This document shows, piece after piece, positions 35,130 through 42,447 of a stretch of DNA of 44,735 bases (positions are counted from its first letter, which is position 1; each line of letters opens with the position of its first letter). Both the position numbers and the translations under genes were made by a program. The stretch comes from Viridibacillus sp050279675 (GTDB lineage: Bacteria; Bacillota; Bacilli; Bacillales_A; Planococcaceae): contig NZ_JBNNUK010000025.1 in the NCBI RefSeq assembly GCF_050279675.1, forward strand, positions 1 to 44,735, written 5' to 3'. The notes under the pieces are model-generated. The model was given only the letters and a program-made list of their open reading frames with translations. It was not told the origin of the DNA and made no database searches.

Positions 35130-35342
35130 CTAATATTTATCTCTCAAGATATTTAATAATCCAACACTAAATATTAAAGTACCCACTAACATAAATGAAT
35201 GTATGAATCCATTTAATATGGGAACATATTCTCCAGTTAAGTTTTCATTAGAATACACTACTTTAATTGAGAAATATCCTAAAGGTGTGCTTAAAATTAT
35301 TACGATTAGCCCCAATATGAAATACCACACTTGATTCTTCAC
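35130..35342 (-). CDS. 70-residue two-segment membrane protein
   Basis: GTG at 35342 follows GGGGGAATAGTTT. Two membrane segments (about 6-28 and 45-63) flank a short outer loop (SNENLTGEYVPILNG). No family recognised. Single-gene unit between elements 10 and 11. Confidence 0.68.
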   Translation of the reverse strand: MKNQVWYFILGLIVIILSTPLGYFSIKVVYSNENLTGEYVPILNGFIHSFMLVGTLIFSVGLLNILRDKY

Positions 35343-35366
35343 AAACTATTCCCCCTTTTATAGTGA

Positions 35367-35450
35367 ATTATTGAACTAACCTACCCCGTTAGTTGAATAA
35401 AAGAAGAGTTGTCTGAACAACTTAAAGACCTTCTACTAAAGACCTTGTTA
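35367..35450 (+). repeat. array element 11
   Basis: Left core ATTATTGAACTAACCTACCC with GTTAGTTGAATAA, hairpin GAGTTGTCTGAACAACTT (both sides changed together relative to GAGCTG...CAGCTC copies), and a right end that departs from consensus (GACCTTGTTAATAAC). Confidence 0.85.
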
Positions 35451-35458
35451 ATAACAAG

Positions 35459-35920
35459 TTAATTTATATCTCCAAGATAAACTGGTGAATTTTCACCAGT
35501 TAAATATCCAATTATATATTTTCTTAACTCCTTTGGGTATAGCCTGTAATTTAATAAATCCTCAATACGAATCCACTCAACACCTACCTGATGATTATCA
35601 GGATTTGTTGGTTTTATTGGAATTTCAGTTCTGCTTAGCTGACATAAAAAATAATATTCTATTTGATGAACGACTAAATCAAATTCAGCGTATTCATGAT
35701 TTTTCCCTATATACTCCCTGATATGTAATAATTCTTGGATATCTATATTAAGCCCAATTTCTTCCATACAATCTCTTTTTAAAGTGGTATGGAATGTTTC
35801 ACCATAGTCTTGTCCTCCACCAGGACAAAGAAAAAAATACCCCTCGTCATCTTGGTTTTTAGTTAATAATATTTTTTCCCCATCCAAAATAATTGCCTTT
35901 ACTGAGTTTCTAACTTTCAT
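35459..35920 (-). CDS. NUDIX hydrolase
   Basis: This encodes 153 residues with GGAGGGAAAGAC before the ATG. The Nudix helix is present as GGGQDYGE, then RDCMEEIGL, with Asp in place of the usual first Glu of REXXEE; the two metal-binding Glu residues remain. The N-terminal KVRNSVKAIILDGEKILLTK and C-terminal GVEWIRIEDLLNYRLYP are family-like. The substrate is unknown. It is a second NUDIX unit in the array, not closely similar to the one at 28.1 kb. Confidence 0.86.
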   Translation of the reverse strand: MKVRNSVKAIILDGEKILLTKNQDDEGYFFLCPGGGQDYGETFHTTLKRDCMEEIGLNIDIQELLHIREYIGKNHEYAEFDLVVHQIEYYFLCQLSRTEIPIKPTNPDNHQVGVEWIRIEDLLNYRLYPKELRKYIIGYLTGENSPVYLGDIN

Positions 35921-35963
35921 GTCTTTCCCTCCTTTCTTTTTTCTATATCCAAATTATAGCATT

Positions 35964-36000
35964 TCTTAATCAACTAGCCTGCCCCGTTAGTTCAATAAAA
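35964..36000 (+). repeat. array element 12, left half only
   Basis: CTTAATCAACTAGCCTGCCC and GTTAGTTCAATAAA, then the next gene's end follows directly. Hairpin and right core are missing. Confidence 0.8.
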
Positions 36001-36003
36001 AAA

Positions 36004-36834
36004 TCACTCGAGAAGGAAATAATACCCTATATAATTAAATACGTTTCTGAATCCTATATTTTCTGCAACTGCAATAGACGGCTTATTCACCTCCATACAA
36101 TCCCAATACGGAACCAGATTACTTTCTAAGCAATCTTTTACAACACTATGGGCTAATTTTTGAGCTAATTTTTTTCCTTGATACTCCTCTAAAGTTTCAA
36201 TACTTATACAGTGTACATTTCCAACGACAAAACCTGAAAAACAAACACTTACAATTTCATTTTTGTAAACAATACAATAACCAATACCATCATTAAAGAA
36301 ACTCTCAGGTGAAGCCCAAAACTCTAAAATTTTAGAGTGTAAAAATTCAATGTTTTTTATTGGACCATCATTATTATCAAAGAAAGTATCAGAGATTTTT
36401 ACAACTTCATATCCTTGTTCAATAGCAGGTTCATTGGTAGCTTTATAATCAACTTTATGTACTTCATAAACCCGCTGATTCCAGCTTCCTAACTTACGGT
36501 GTTCAAACACTTTTTCGATAGTCTTATTCCATTTTGTGTGGTTACCAATTCCTTCAAAGCAATTTAATCGGACTTTCTTTGCTTCTGGTATGATCACTCT
36601 ATCAATAAAATTGTTTAATTCATTATTAAACGCTTCATTTTCTGCATTTCCAATAAAGAGAAATCCATCATTATTCCCTAACCAAACGAATCCAGAGGTA
36701 GGGGAAACGATATTATCTACAAATACACGACCAGGATTAACTCCTTCAATTACCGCTTTTATTTCCAATTGCCCCTTTTCATTTACTATATCTCTACACT
36801 TATAAAAATCATTTTTATTTAATTCAGAAATCAT
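36004..36834 (-). CDS. GNAT-type N-acetyltransferase
   Basis: This encodes 276 residues with GGAGGAGAAATAGCG before the ATG. The C-terminal half is the acetyl-CoA domain: IVSVCFSGFVVGNVHCISIE, then EEYQGKKLAQKLAHSVVKDC (the pyrophosphate-binding helix, with QGKKLA in place of the common QGKGIG) and SIAVAENIGFRNV. The N-terminal half resembles the two-domain GNAT proteins of Bacillus (GFVWLGNNDGFLFIGNAENE). The substrate is unknown. Single-gene unit. Confidence 0.85.
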   Translation of the reverse strand: MISELNKNDFYKCRDIVNEKGQLEIKAVIEGVNPGRVFVDNIVSPTSGFVWLGNNDGFLFIGNAENEAFNNELNNFIDRVIIPEAKKVRLNCFEGIGNHTKWNKTIEKVFEHRKLGSWNQRVYEVHKVDYKATNEPAIEQGYEVVKISDTFFDNNDGPIKNIEFLHSKILEFWASPESFFNDGIGYCIVYKNEIVSVCFSGFVVGNVHCISIETLEEYQGKKLAQKLAHSVVKDCLESNLVPYWDCMEVNKPSIAVAENIGFRNVFNYIGYYFLLE

Positions 36835-36895
36835 ACGCTATTTCTCCTCCCTAAACATTTCCAATCTAATTCTACCACAATTAACAATATATCCC

Positions 36896-36945
36896 TTATC
36901 CAATTAAACTGCCCCGTTAGTTGAAGAATAAAAAGTATTGCTTTA
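36896..36945 (+). repeat. array element 13, left half plus decayed rest
   Basis: CTTATCCAATTAAACTGCCC and GTTAGTTGAAGAATAAAAAG, then a remnant of the right part (GCTTTAGCACAAT). No hairpin; a separate terminator at 37008 serves the next gene instead. Confidence 0.7.
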
Positions 36946-37007
36946 GCACAATCATAAAAAACTGACTATCCATACACTATTCTGCAAAATTGTCACTCTT
37001 GTAGTAT

Positions 37008-37047
37008 AAAAAAACGCTTTACTCTTAACTGGAGTAAGCGTTTTTTT
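37008..37047. terminator. rho-independent terminator, likely bidirectional
   Basis: AAAAACGCTTTACTC and GAGTAAGCGTTTTT pair around about seven bases. It lies directly past the lipoprotein stop. Confidence 0.8.
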
Positions 37048-37072
37048 GGTTTTTCCCATTCATCAGCAAATT

Positions 37073-37840
37073 TCAATAAAAAAATTCTATAATTTTCTCC
37101 GAATTAAATTCTTTTATAAAGTTGTTTATATCTAGTTTAGTATATGCATCTAATGACTCGTCATTTTTCTCATCATAATTTTGAATGATTGTTGTAAAAG
37201 TTCTGTCTTTAATTTGGATGTCAGAAGCAGCAATACTATACATTTTTCCGTTATTTTTTACTTTTTGATTTGCAATTAACTTCCAATCTCCCAAAGATTC
37301 AATCTCCACTTTATCTGAATCTTCCACTATTCCTTCTGATTTAAAGTTTTTTTCTAATTCTAATTCTTCTATACTTCCTTCGAAAATTGAAATAAAGAAA
37401 GTAGTATTACCTTTTTTAACATTTAAATAAATTGATTTCAAACCATATTCTTGTTCCTTCATATTTTTTACTTCGTCAATCTTTTCGACATTAGATTTTA
37501 ATTTTTCTTCGCTGTAGGGTAAATAATATACTTTCTCATCTATCAAATTGTAAGAGTTGTCCAAAAATCCTTCTTTAACTTTGTTAACTTCCACTTTTGA
37601 CATATTCCGTTCAAGATTATAACTAAGCTCAATCTCATTTGTTACATTTGAAGTGAAAGTTTGATATTCTCCAAAATCCAGCTTTTCCTTATGGACTTTA
37701 AGCTCTTGTAGTAAATCAGAATTTGAGATTTTAGGTCTTTCTATCACAGTTTTAAGATTTTCTTCTGAGCACCCACCGATGATTGGGATAATCATAATTG
37801 TAAGTAATAACAAACAATAATGAATATATTTAGATTTCAA
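37073..37840 (-). CDS. lipoprotein of unknown function
   Basis: This encodes 255 residues. TTG at 37840 has GGAGGTCTATAT before it. The signal peptide ends in a lipobox IIGGC (Cys near 24), followed by a charged, strand-and-helix body without recognised domain (KLDFGEYQTFTSNVTNEIEL). It is a surface lipoprotein by sequence. Single-gene array unit with its own terminator. Confidence 0.75.
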   Translation of the reverse strand: MKSKYIHYCLLLLTIMIIPIIGGCSEENLKTVIERPKISNSDLLQELKVHKEKLDFGEYQTFTSNVTNEIELSYNLERNMSKVEVNKVKEGFLDNSYNLIDEKVYYLPYSEEKLKSNVEKIDEVKNMKEQEYGLKSIYLNVKKGNTTFFISIFEGSIEELELEKNFKSEGIVEDSDKVEIESLGDWKLIANQKVKNNGKMYSIAASDIQIKDRTFTTIIQNYDEKNDESLDAYTKLDINNFIKEFNSEKIIEFFY

Positions 37841-37977
37841 ATATAGACCTCCTTTTTAAAATTATAACATAATTTAAAAATATCAGAATATTATTGAAAA
37901 TCGAAACCACTCGGGTTTATGCTCAATTAAGCGGGAGACATAGAAAAGAGTTTTATCAAAAGTACTTTTAAATAATA

Positions 37978-38036
37978 AAGGGCAACGTCCATATGACGCT
38001 GCCCTTTTTACTAAAGCTACCCGTTAGTTAAATAAC
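37978..38036 (+). repeat. array element 14, different hairpin
   Basis: The hairpin here is GGGCAACGTCCATATGACGC then TGCCCTTTTT, unlike the GAGCTG type, but it is followed by the standard right core CTAAAGCTACCCGTTAGTTA. The left core is missing. Different stem, same role. Confidence 0.75.
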
Positions 38037-38040
38037 AAAA

Positions 38041-38856
38041 TTAAATCCACTCAGCAAACCAAGCAACGTAATATGCAGCAGGAATAAACAATAATTGTGC
38101 CAATATTGTTCCAAAAAATTTTGAGCTAATCATCGTTAATGAGTAACTCTTTAAAAAAACATAATCACATTGCTTTTTCATTACTCTATCTGCTAAAACT
38201 GAAGCTTTTGGGTCTATAAATAATGTCAGTAAAATAGTTGCAACTCCATTAATAATTCCAGAGGACATTAATGCTGCCTGCCCATAACCTTCTGGGACTA
38301 ACATGGTTGCATATAAAGAAGACAAAACTCCAATTGTAAAAACTGCGGAGACAATGACATTAAAAACAAATAACCGTTTCGGTATTGTCTTTAGTGTAAT
38401 GCCCTGCAAGTATGTCAATTTAGGTACTCGAAAACACATAATAATTTTTTTAATACCTTTAATGTTAAATTGCTTTAAAAATGTTGAAACTACCGAACCT
38501 CTTTCATTAGATAATTGAATAATTGCTCTTGAAAAAATGTTAATAAAGGTAGGAAATAAAAGTATACCAAGCAATACACCAAGAGATGTTACCCCAATTA
38601 AAATCCTATACTGGTCTTCTATAAAGCCTAATTTGTTTAAATCTGGTGCCTCTGCGATAAGTTTAGCTGTTAATGGTTGTTGAATCATTGTTGAAAATCT
38701 TGAAACAATCACTAAAGTACTAAACAATGATATAGCAGTTGCAATTAATTTTACCCTTGTACCTGAAATCCGAGTAGAATAGGCTAAAGTTTCAATCGCA
38801 GTAATGATTAGTAAGAATAAAGCTATTGCAACTACTTTACTTGTAATTAACTCCAT
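38041..38856 (-). CDS. amj: lipid II flippase, Amj family
   Basis: From Met at 38856 (GGAGGGGTGTGT before it) the protein has 271 residues with about seven to eight membrane segments. It matches the Amj/DUF2837 family of B. subtilis YdaH: ETLAYSTRISGTRVKLIATA, then SLFSTLVIVSRFSTMIQQPL near the N-terminus, and conserved late segments. Amj moves lipid II across the membrane and can replace MurJ. In B. subtilis it is made under sigma M control when MurJ fails. Here it is a single-gene array unit, so it may be acquired and may protect against MurJ-directed inhibitors; that last step is inference. Confidence 0.85.
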   Translation of the reverse strand: MELITSKVVAIALFLLIITAIETLAYSTRISGTRVKLIATAISLFSTLVIVSRFSTMIQQPLTAKLIAEAPDLNKLGFIEDQYRILIGVTSLGVLLGILLFPTFINIFSRAIIQLSNERGSVVSTFLKQFNIKGIKKIIMCFRVPKLTYLQGITLKTIPKRLFVFNVIVSAVFTIGVLSSLYATMLVPEGYGQAALMSSGIINGVATILLTLFIDPKASVLADRVMKKQCDYVFLKSYSLTMISSKFFGTILAQLLFIPAAYYVAWFAEWI

Positions 38857-38990
38857 ACACACCCCTCCAAAAATAATTATCTCCATTAAATTAGATTATA
38901 GCCAAAATTCAAAATATAGTTTTTCGATTTAAATATTCAACTCATTTTAAATCTAAAATTTGACGAAAGATATGGAATAATGTTTCGCGT

Positions 38991-39088
38991 TTAATTGAGC
39001 TAACCTGCCCCTTTAGTTCAATAAGAAAAAAAGAGCTGCATATGCAACTCAATGATCTTCAAGTAAAGCACCCGTTAGTTTAATAAAT
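38991..39088 (+). repeat. array element 15, full
   Basis: Left core TTAATTGAGCTAACCTGCCC with TTTAGTTCAATAAG, hairpin GAGCTGCATATGCAACTC, right core CACCCGTTAGTTTAATAAA. The stop codon of the phosphatase gene is the TAA inside the right core. Confidence 0.9.
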
Positions 39089-39707
39089 CAAAATGAGATG
39101 TATCATTAAATTTATTTACAGCATTTTGCTGAAAACTATTTTGACTCAGAATTGTAACCCCACCTACTGATGAAGAAAAATAAGCGTTAACAATCATTTC
39201 TGGCTCAAATTTCATCCACCAAGCAAGTATATAACCTAAAGTTCCTCCGTGAGTGACAATCATTAGATTTTTGGTCTTTTCAGATTCATATATCCTATCC
39301 ATACAACTACAAACTCGACTATAAAATTCTCGCCAACTTTCACCATCTTGAAATTCCTGATAATCTAAATCAAATCCATTTCTTGTTCTTGGATTTCTAT
39401 TTTCTCTTGCCCAATCCTTTGTCTTTCCTGCCGCAACACCAGTATTTATTTCACGCAGACTTTTATCTTTAATAACATCTAAACCTAATTCTCTACCTAC
39501 TATTTCTGCTGTTTGTAACGCTCTAAGTAAGTCCGAAGAATACAGAACATAATCATCATTACTATCTACCAATTCTTTTAATTTTCTGCCTAATGTTTTT
39601 GCTTGTTTTCTACCAAATTCAGTTAAAGGAGTATCAGTCCATCCACCTGACATATTATTAATATGATGCTCCGACTGACAATGCTGTATCAAGATAATCT
39701 TGCCCAT
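39075..39707 (-). CDS. histidine phosphatase family protein
   Basis: This encodes 210 residues of the phosphoglycerate mutase-like superfamily. The phospho-acceptor His is in LIQHCQSEHH, with Gln where most members have Arg in RHG. The second Arg (SSDLLRALQTAE), the catalytic Glu region (LREINTGVAAGKTKDWA) and second His (IVTHGGTLGYIL) are present. The substrate is probably a small phosphorylated metabolite. The frame ends LLN-stop, where AAC TAA comes from the element core. Confidence 0.87.
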   Translation of the reverse strand: MGKIILIQHCQSEHHINNMSGGWTDTPLTEFGRKQAKTLGRKLKELVDSNDDYVLYSSDLLRALQTAEIVGRELGLDVIKDKSLREINTGVAAGKTKDWARENRNPRTRNGFDLDYQEFQDGESWREFYSRVCSCMDRIYESEKTKNLMIVTHGGTLGYILAWWMKFEPEMIVNAYFSSSVGGVTILSQNSFQQNAVNKFNDTSHFDLLN

Positions 39708-39752
39708 TCAATTGACCACCTTTATGAAATTTTTACTGCCTTCAATGTTATT

Positions 39753-39842
39753 TTACTTCAACTAAACTGCTTCGTTAGTTCAATAAAGAAAAAAGAGCTG
39801 TATATACAACTCAATGATTTTCAAGTAAAGCACCCGTTAGTG
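39753..39842 (+). repeat. array element 16, full
   Basis: Left core TACTTCAACTAAACTGCTTC with GTTAGTTCAATAAAG, hairpin GAGCTGTATATACAACTC, right core CACCCGTTAGTGAAAAATCA. The right end matches that of element 8 (GTTAGT, then AAAAATCAT). Confidence 0.9.
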
Positions 39843-39853
39843 AAAAATCATAA

Positions 39854-40309
39854 TTAAGGCTTACTATTTTTTTCCGTGGCATTCTTTAAAATCTTGAAGA
39901 AATCACTATCATTTTCGATTGTATAGTATTCGTGCGTATCAATGATACTTAGTGATTTTTTATCTGAAACAGCATACATTGCATATCCTGTATTTAATGT
40001 AATATTTATTCGGTAATCGTAATCACTTGAACCATCTGTTACTCTTTTAAATTTTGCATTTTTAAAAGCTTCTATAAGTTCCTGTTGCGTTTCTTCTGGA
40101 ATTTCAATTGATGAGAATATATCCTCTGTTTCTAAATCGATACTTTCAATGCTTACAAATGGGTTTTCTGCATTTAAATCAGCATAATCCCCTAATACAT
40201 CTGATGCAGAATAAGTCCTATTAGCAAAGATAATGATACCCACCATAATAAGCAATAAAGCTACAATTATGATTCCCATTTTTTTAGAATCCCTCAATAT
40301 TATCTCCAT
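39854..40309 (-). CDS. single-pass membrane protein with extracellular domain
   Basis: From Met at 40309 (AAGAAGGTG before it) the protein has 151 residues: MEIILRDSKKMGIIIVALLL membrane anchor, then a strand-rich outer domain (YDYRINITLNTGYAMYAVSD). The frame is open 47 codons further upstream, through element 17, and those codons are not used. No family recognised. Confidence 0.7.
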   Translation of the reverse strand: MEIILRDSKKMGIIIVALLLIMVGIIIFANRTYSASDVLGDYADLNAENPFVSIESIDLETEDIFSSIEIPEETQQELIEAFKNAKFKRVTDGSSDYDYRINITLNTGYAMYAVSDKKSLSIIDTHEYYTIENDSDFFKILKNATEKNSKP

Positions 40310-40331
40310 ATTGACACCTTCTTTTTTTATT

Positions 40332-40372
40332 CTTATTGAACTAACCTGCCCCTTTAGTTGAAGAAAAAAAGA
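40332..40372 (+). repeat. array element 17, left half only
   Basis: CTTATTGAACTAACCTGCCC and CTTTAGTTGAAG, then AAAAAAAGAGCC where the hairpin would start. The hairpin and right core are lost; sequence changes abruptly after GAGCC. Confidence 0.8.
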
Positions 40373-40442
40373 GCCTTTGTTCTTTTTAAAAAAAGTTTGA
40401 TCAAAAACGACACTAAATCTGTTGTTTAATAGCAAATAGAAA

Positions 40443-40479
40443 GAATCCATTTTGAAAGTAGATTGATCAAAATGGATTC
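40443..40479. terminator. terminator-like hairpin
   Basis: GAATCCATTTTGA and TCAAAATGGATTC are perfect 13-bp arms around 11 bases. On the minus strand it follows the tail scrap and the 96-residue gene; it may replace the missing hairpin of element 17. Confidence 0.6.
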
Positions 40480-40499
40480 TTATTCTGTAGATTTAAGTT

Positions 40500-40558
40500 G
40501 CTAATTTATTAAGAAGTTTGCTCATTTTCTAACTGTTGTTCACAATCCCAGTCGATTT
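40500..40558 (-). pseudogene. C-terminal scrap of a lost gene
   Basis: On the minus strand after the stop at 40560 a frame reads EIDWDCEQQLENEQTS then stop, a protein-like acidic tail without a start. Likely debris from a removed unit. Confidence 0.3.
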
Positions 40559-40559
40559 C

Positions 40560-40850
40560 TTAATCCCCTAAAGTTATTTTTTCTTCTTTCTTAAAGATAC
40601 CAACCAAAAACAATACAAGTCCTATTATGAAAATAATAGGAAAAATATAAACCATGATCAATGCTGACCAACCATCTCTAACAATTACTGCATAAGTTAA
40701 TCCTATTGAAAAAGCTAAAGATGGAGAAATTGGTAACATAAGAGCAATGCCCCACACCTTATATTTTAATCCTTTCGACTTGCCTACACTAAGTTGATAA
40801 GCGATAAAAGCACCTATCAATGCAATGAAATAACCTATGCCAATCGCCAT
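40560..40850 (-). CDS. three-segment membrane protein of unknown function
   Basis: This encodes 96 residues with AAGGGGGTTAAGA before the ATG. Three membrane segments (about 3-20, 32-54, 62-86) and a charged KKEEKITLGD tail. No family recognised. Array unit between elements 17 and 18. Confidence 0.7.
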   Translation of the reverse strand: MAIGIGYFIALIGAFIAYQLSVGKSKGLKYKVWGIALMLPISPSLAFSIGLTYAVIVRDGWSALIMVYIFPIIFIIGLVLFLVGIFKKEEKITLGD

Positions 40851-40899
40851 TCTTAACCCCCTTAATTGTTAAAACCAGTATAACCTCATCCCAAATTGT

Positions 40900-41072
40900 T
40901 CCTCCGTTAAATAGCCCGTTTGCTGAACTTAGGATTTCTGCATATCAATTAAATTGTATCAAACTTTTTTTGGGATTATCTTACTTTTTTAAAAAATGAT
41001 CAAACTGTATTTCAAAGCCACAGTCGTCTGAACAGCTCAATGTACTTTAACTAAGCCCCTCAGTTCAATAAA
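40900..41072 (+). repeat. array element 18, decayed
   Basis: Traces in order: TCCGTTAAATAGCCCGTTTG, about 100 unrelated bases, CGTCTGAACAGCTCAATG (right side of a hairpin) and TAAGCCCCTCAGTTCAATAA. Similar to consensus but too diverged to fold the hairpin well. Confidence 0.55.
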
Positions 41073-41143
41073 ATGTATTATAAGAAAAACGTAAAAGGAT
41101 AGAAAATATAATAATCATCCACATTATGGACTAAAAAACTCCA

Positions 41144-41359
41144 TCAAGGATATGTTATACCGCATATCACGATTGAAGTGATGATAGGTACCACATAAGA
41201 CTTGTGTTTTTTATATAACCCAAGATTCACAGCTATTCCAATCAACAATACAAAAATTGTAGGTAATACTACATATAAACCAACTGAAAAACCGCCAAGA
41301 AAACTGATGAAGTAAAGTAAAAAAGCAAAAATATAAAACCTAATTGCCATCTTCGTCAT
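41144..41359 (-). CDS. two-segment membrane protein of unknown function
   Basis: Met at 41359 (MTKMAIRFYIFAFLLYFISF) is preferred: GGAGG lies about 11 bases upstream, inside the six-codon longer alternative starting at 41377. About 71 residues with two to three membrane segments. No family recognised. Confidence 0.62.
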   Translation of the reverse strand: MTKMAIRFYIFAFLLYFISFLGGFSVGLYVVLPTIFVLLIGIAVNLGLYKKHKSYVVPIITSIVICGITYP

Positions 41360-41384
41360 TGGTTTCACGACCTCCATTTACCTA

Positions 41385-41463
41385 CTTATTAAACTATCCT
41401 GCCTCGTTAGTTGAATAAAAAAGAGCTGTCTGAACAGCTCAGTGATCTTCAAGTAAAGCACCA
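41385..41463 (+). repeat. array element 19, right end cut
   Basis: Left core CTTATTAAACTATCCTGCCT with GTTAGTTGAATAAA, hairpin GAGCTGTCTGAACAGCTC, then AAGTAAAGCACC, where the sequence leaves consensus (AATTAAAGC). The CPBP gene reads into it. Confidence 0.88.
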
Positions 41464-42077
41464 ATTAAAGCTACGCTTGATGAAAATAGATTCCATAAGA
41501 TATGAAGAGTAATTGGAACTAACAATCTGTTAGTTTGATAATAACTGTAAGTATAAACGATTGATAACCAGAATAATAAAGGAAAACTTGGTAAAGTCAT
41601 ATGCCACCCTGCGAAGATTACTGAGGTGAAAATAATACTTAATAAAATAGTGAATTTCTTTGAAAATGAGGCAAATATAATTCTTCTGAATATTAACTCT
41701 TCTAATATCGGTGCTATAAAAACAAAGGGAATAACTATCAAAGGGATAGCTTGTGTCATTTTCGAAGAATTAGATACTTCAGACTTGTAAAACAAAGGTG
41801 TTATTGTAGCAATGACTATAAAACCAACTATCGCAATAAAAAACCATTTGATAATTGCATATATTGATTGTTTAACCGTTGATTTTCTTTTTTCAAATAC
41901 CATTAGTTTTATATCGTCTCTCAATAAATATAAAGTTATTAACAATAACAATGGGGAAAGAGTAAAATTAAGTATAATCACTAAACTTCTCGGATTATTA
42001 AATATCAAAGTGATTACATCACCTAAAATTACTACTCCAAAGTAAATTATCAATGCATATACATGATTTTGTTTCAT
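41439..42077 (-). CDS. CPBP-family intramembrane metalloprotease
   Basis: This encodes 212 residues with about six membrane segments and GAGTGGAGGTATAA before the ATG. The CPBP (CAAX/Abi) motifs are present: EELIFRRII (EExxxR), the His in FAGWHMTLP, and HILWNLF near the end. Members cut membrane proteins and include bacteriocin self-immunity factors. The last residues, GALLEDH and the stop codon, are encoded by array element 19 itself, so the native C-terminus may have been replaced on joining. Confidence 0.87.
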   Translation of the reverse strand: MKQNHVYALIIYFGVVILGDVITLIFNNPRSLVIILNFTLSPLLLLITLYLLRDDIKLMVFEKRKSTVKQSIYAIIKWFFIAIVGFIVIATITPLFYKSEVSNSSKMTQAIPLIVIPFVFIAPILEELIFRRIIFASFSKKFTILLSIIFTSVIFAGWHMTLPSFPLLFWLSIVYTYSYYQTNRLLVPITLHILWNLFSSSVALIGALLEDH

Positions 42078-42133
42078 TTATACCTCCACTCAACCATAAT
42101 AGATATGCTTTATAATAAAAAAATTCCATCTTC

Positions 42134-42204
42134 TTCTAAACTGATTCGTTTAATTCAAGAAAAAAGTTCCACCCCCCAGACTTGAAGTAAAGCACGCCTT
42201 TCGC
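42134..42204 (+). repeat. array element 20, decayed
   Basis: TCTAAACTGATTCGTTTAAT, a shortened middle, then CTTGAAGTAAAGCACGCCTT. Order and spacing fit the family; the hairpin is gone. Confidence 0.6.
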
Positions 42205-42246
42205 TCTGTAATTTACATATATTAACTTATTCAACACAATCATAAA

Positions 42247-42350
42247 AAAACCTTCTTACACTAACCTGCTGCGTTAGTTCAATAAGAAAAAAGAGCTGCC
42301 TAGGCAACTCAATGATCTTCAAGTAAAGCACCCGGTAGTTTAAGTACATC
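42247..42350 (+). repeat. array element 21, full
   Basis: Left core CTTACACTAACCTGCTGCGT, hairpin GAGCTGCCTAGGCAACTC, right core CACCCGGTAGTTTAAGTAC with the TTCACAAACTT flank. No gene separates it from elements 20 and 22. Confidence 0.9.
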
Positions 42351-42404
42351 TGTTCACAAACTTTTTTATTTATTTATCAAAATATATCAAAGCTAGTTTC
42401 ATTC

Positions 42405-42441
42405 ATTACAGGAATGCTGCCCCGTTAGTTCAATAAGAACC
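42405..42441 (+). repeat. array element 22, hybrid left half
   Basis: TTACAGGAATGCTGCCCCGT then TAGTTCAATAAG. The left arm is the same foreign TTACAGGAATG as in element 7. Hairpin and right core are missing; the dnaN-like gene's end follows at once. Confidence 0.85.
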
Positions 42442-42447
42442 CGGTCT

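Noticed and set aside
39854..40450. Long form of the membrane protein starting at 40450
   Set aside because: The first 47 codons are encoded by element 17 and its flank; a good ribosome site and membrane anchor start at 40309.
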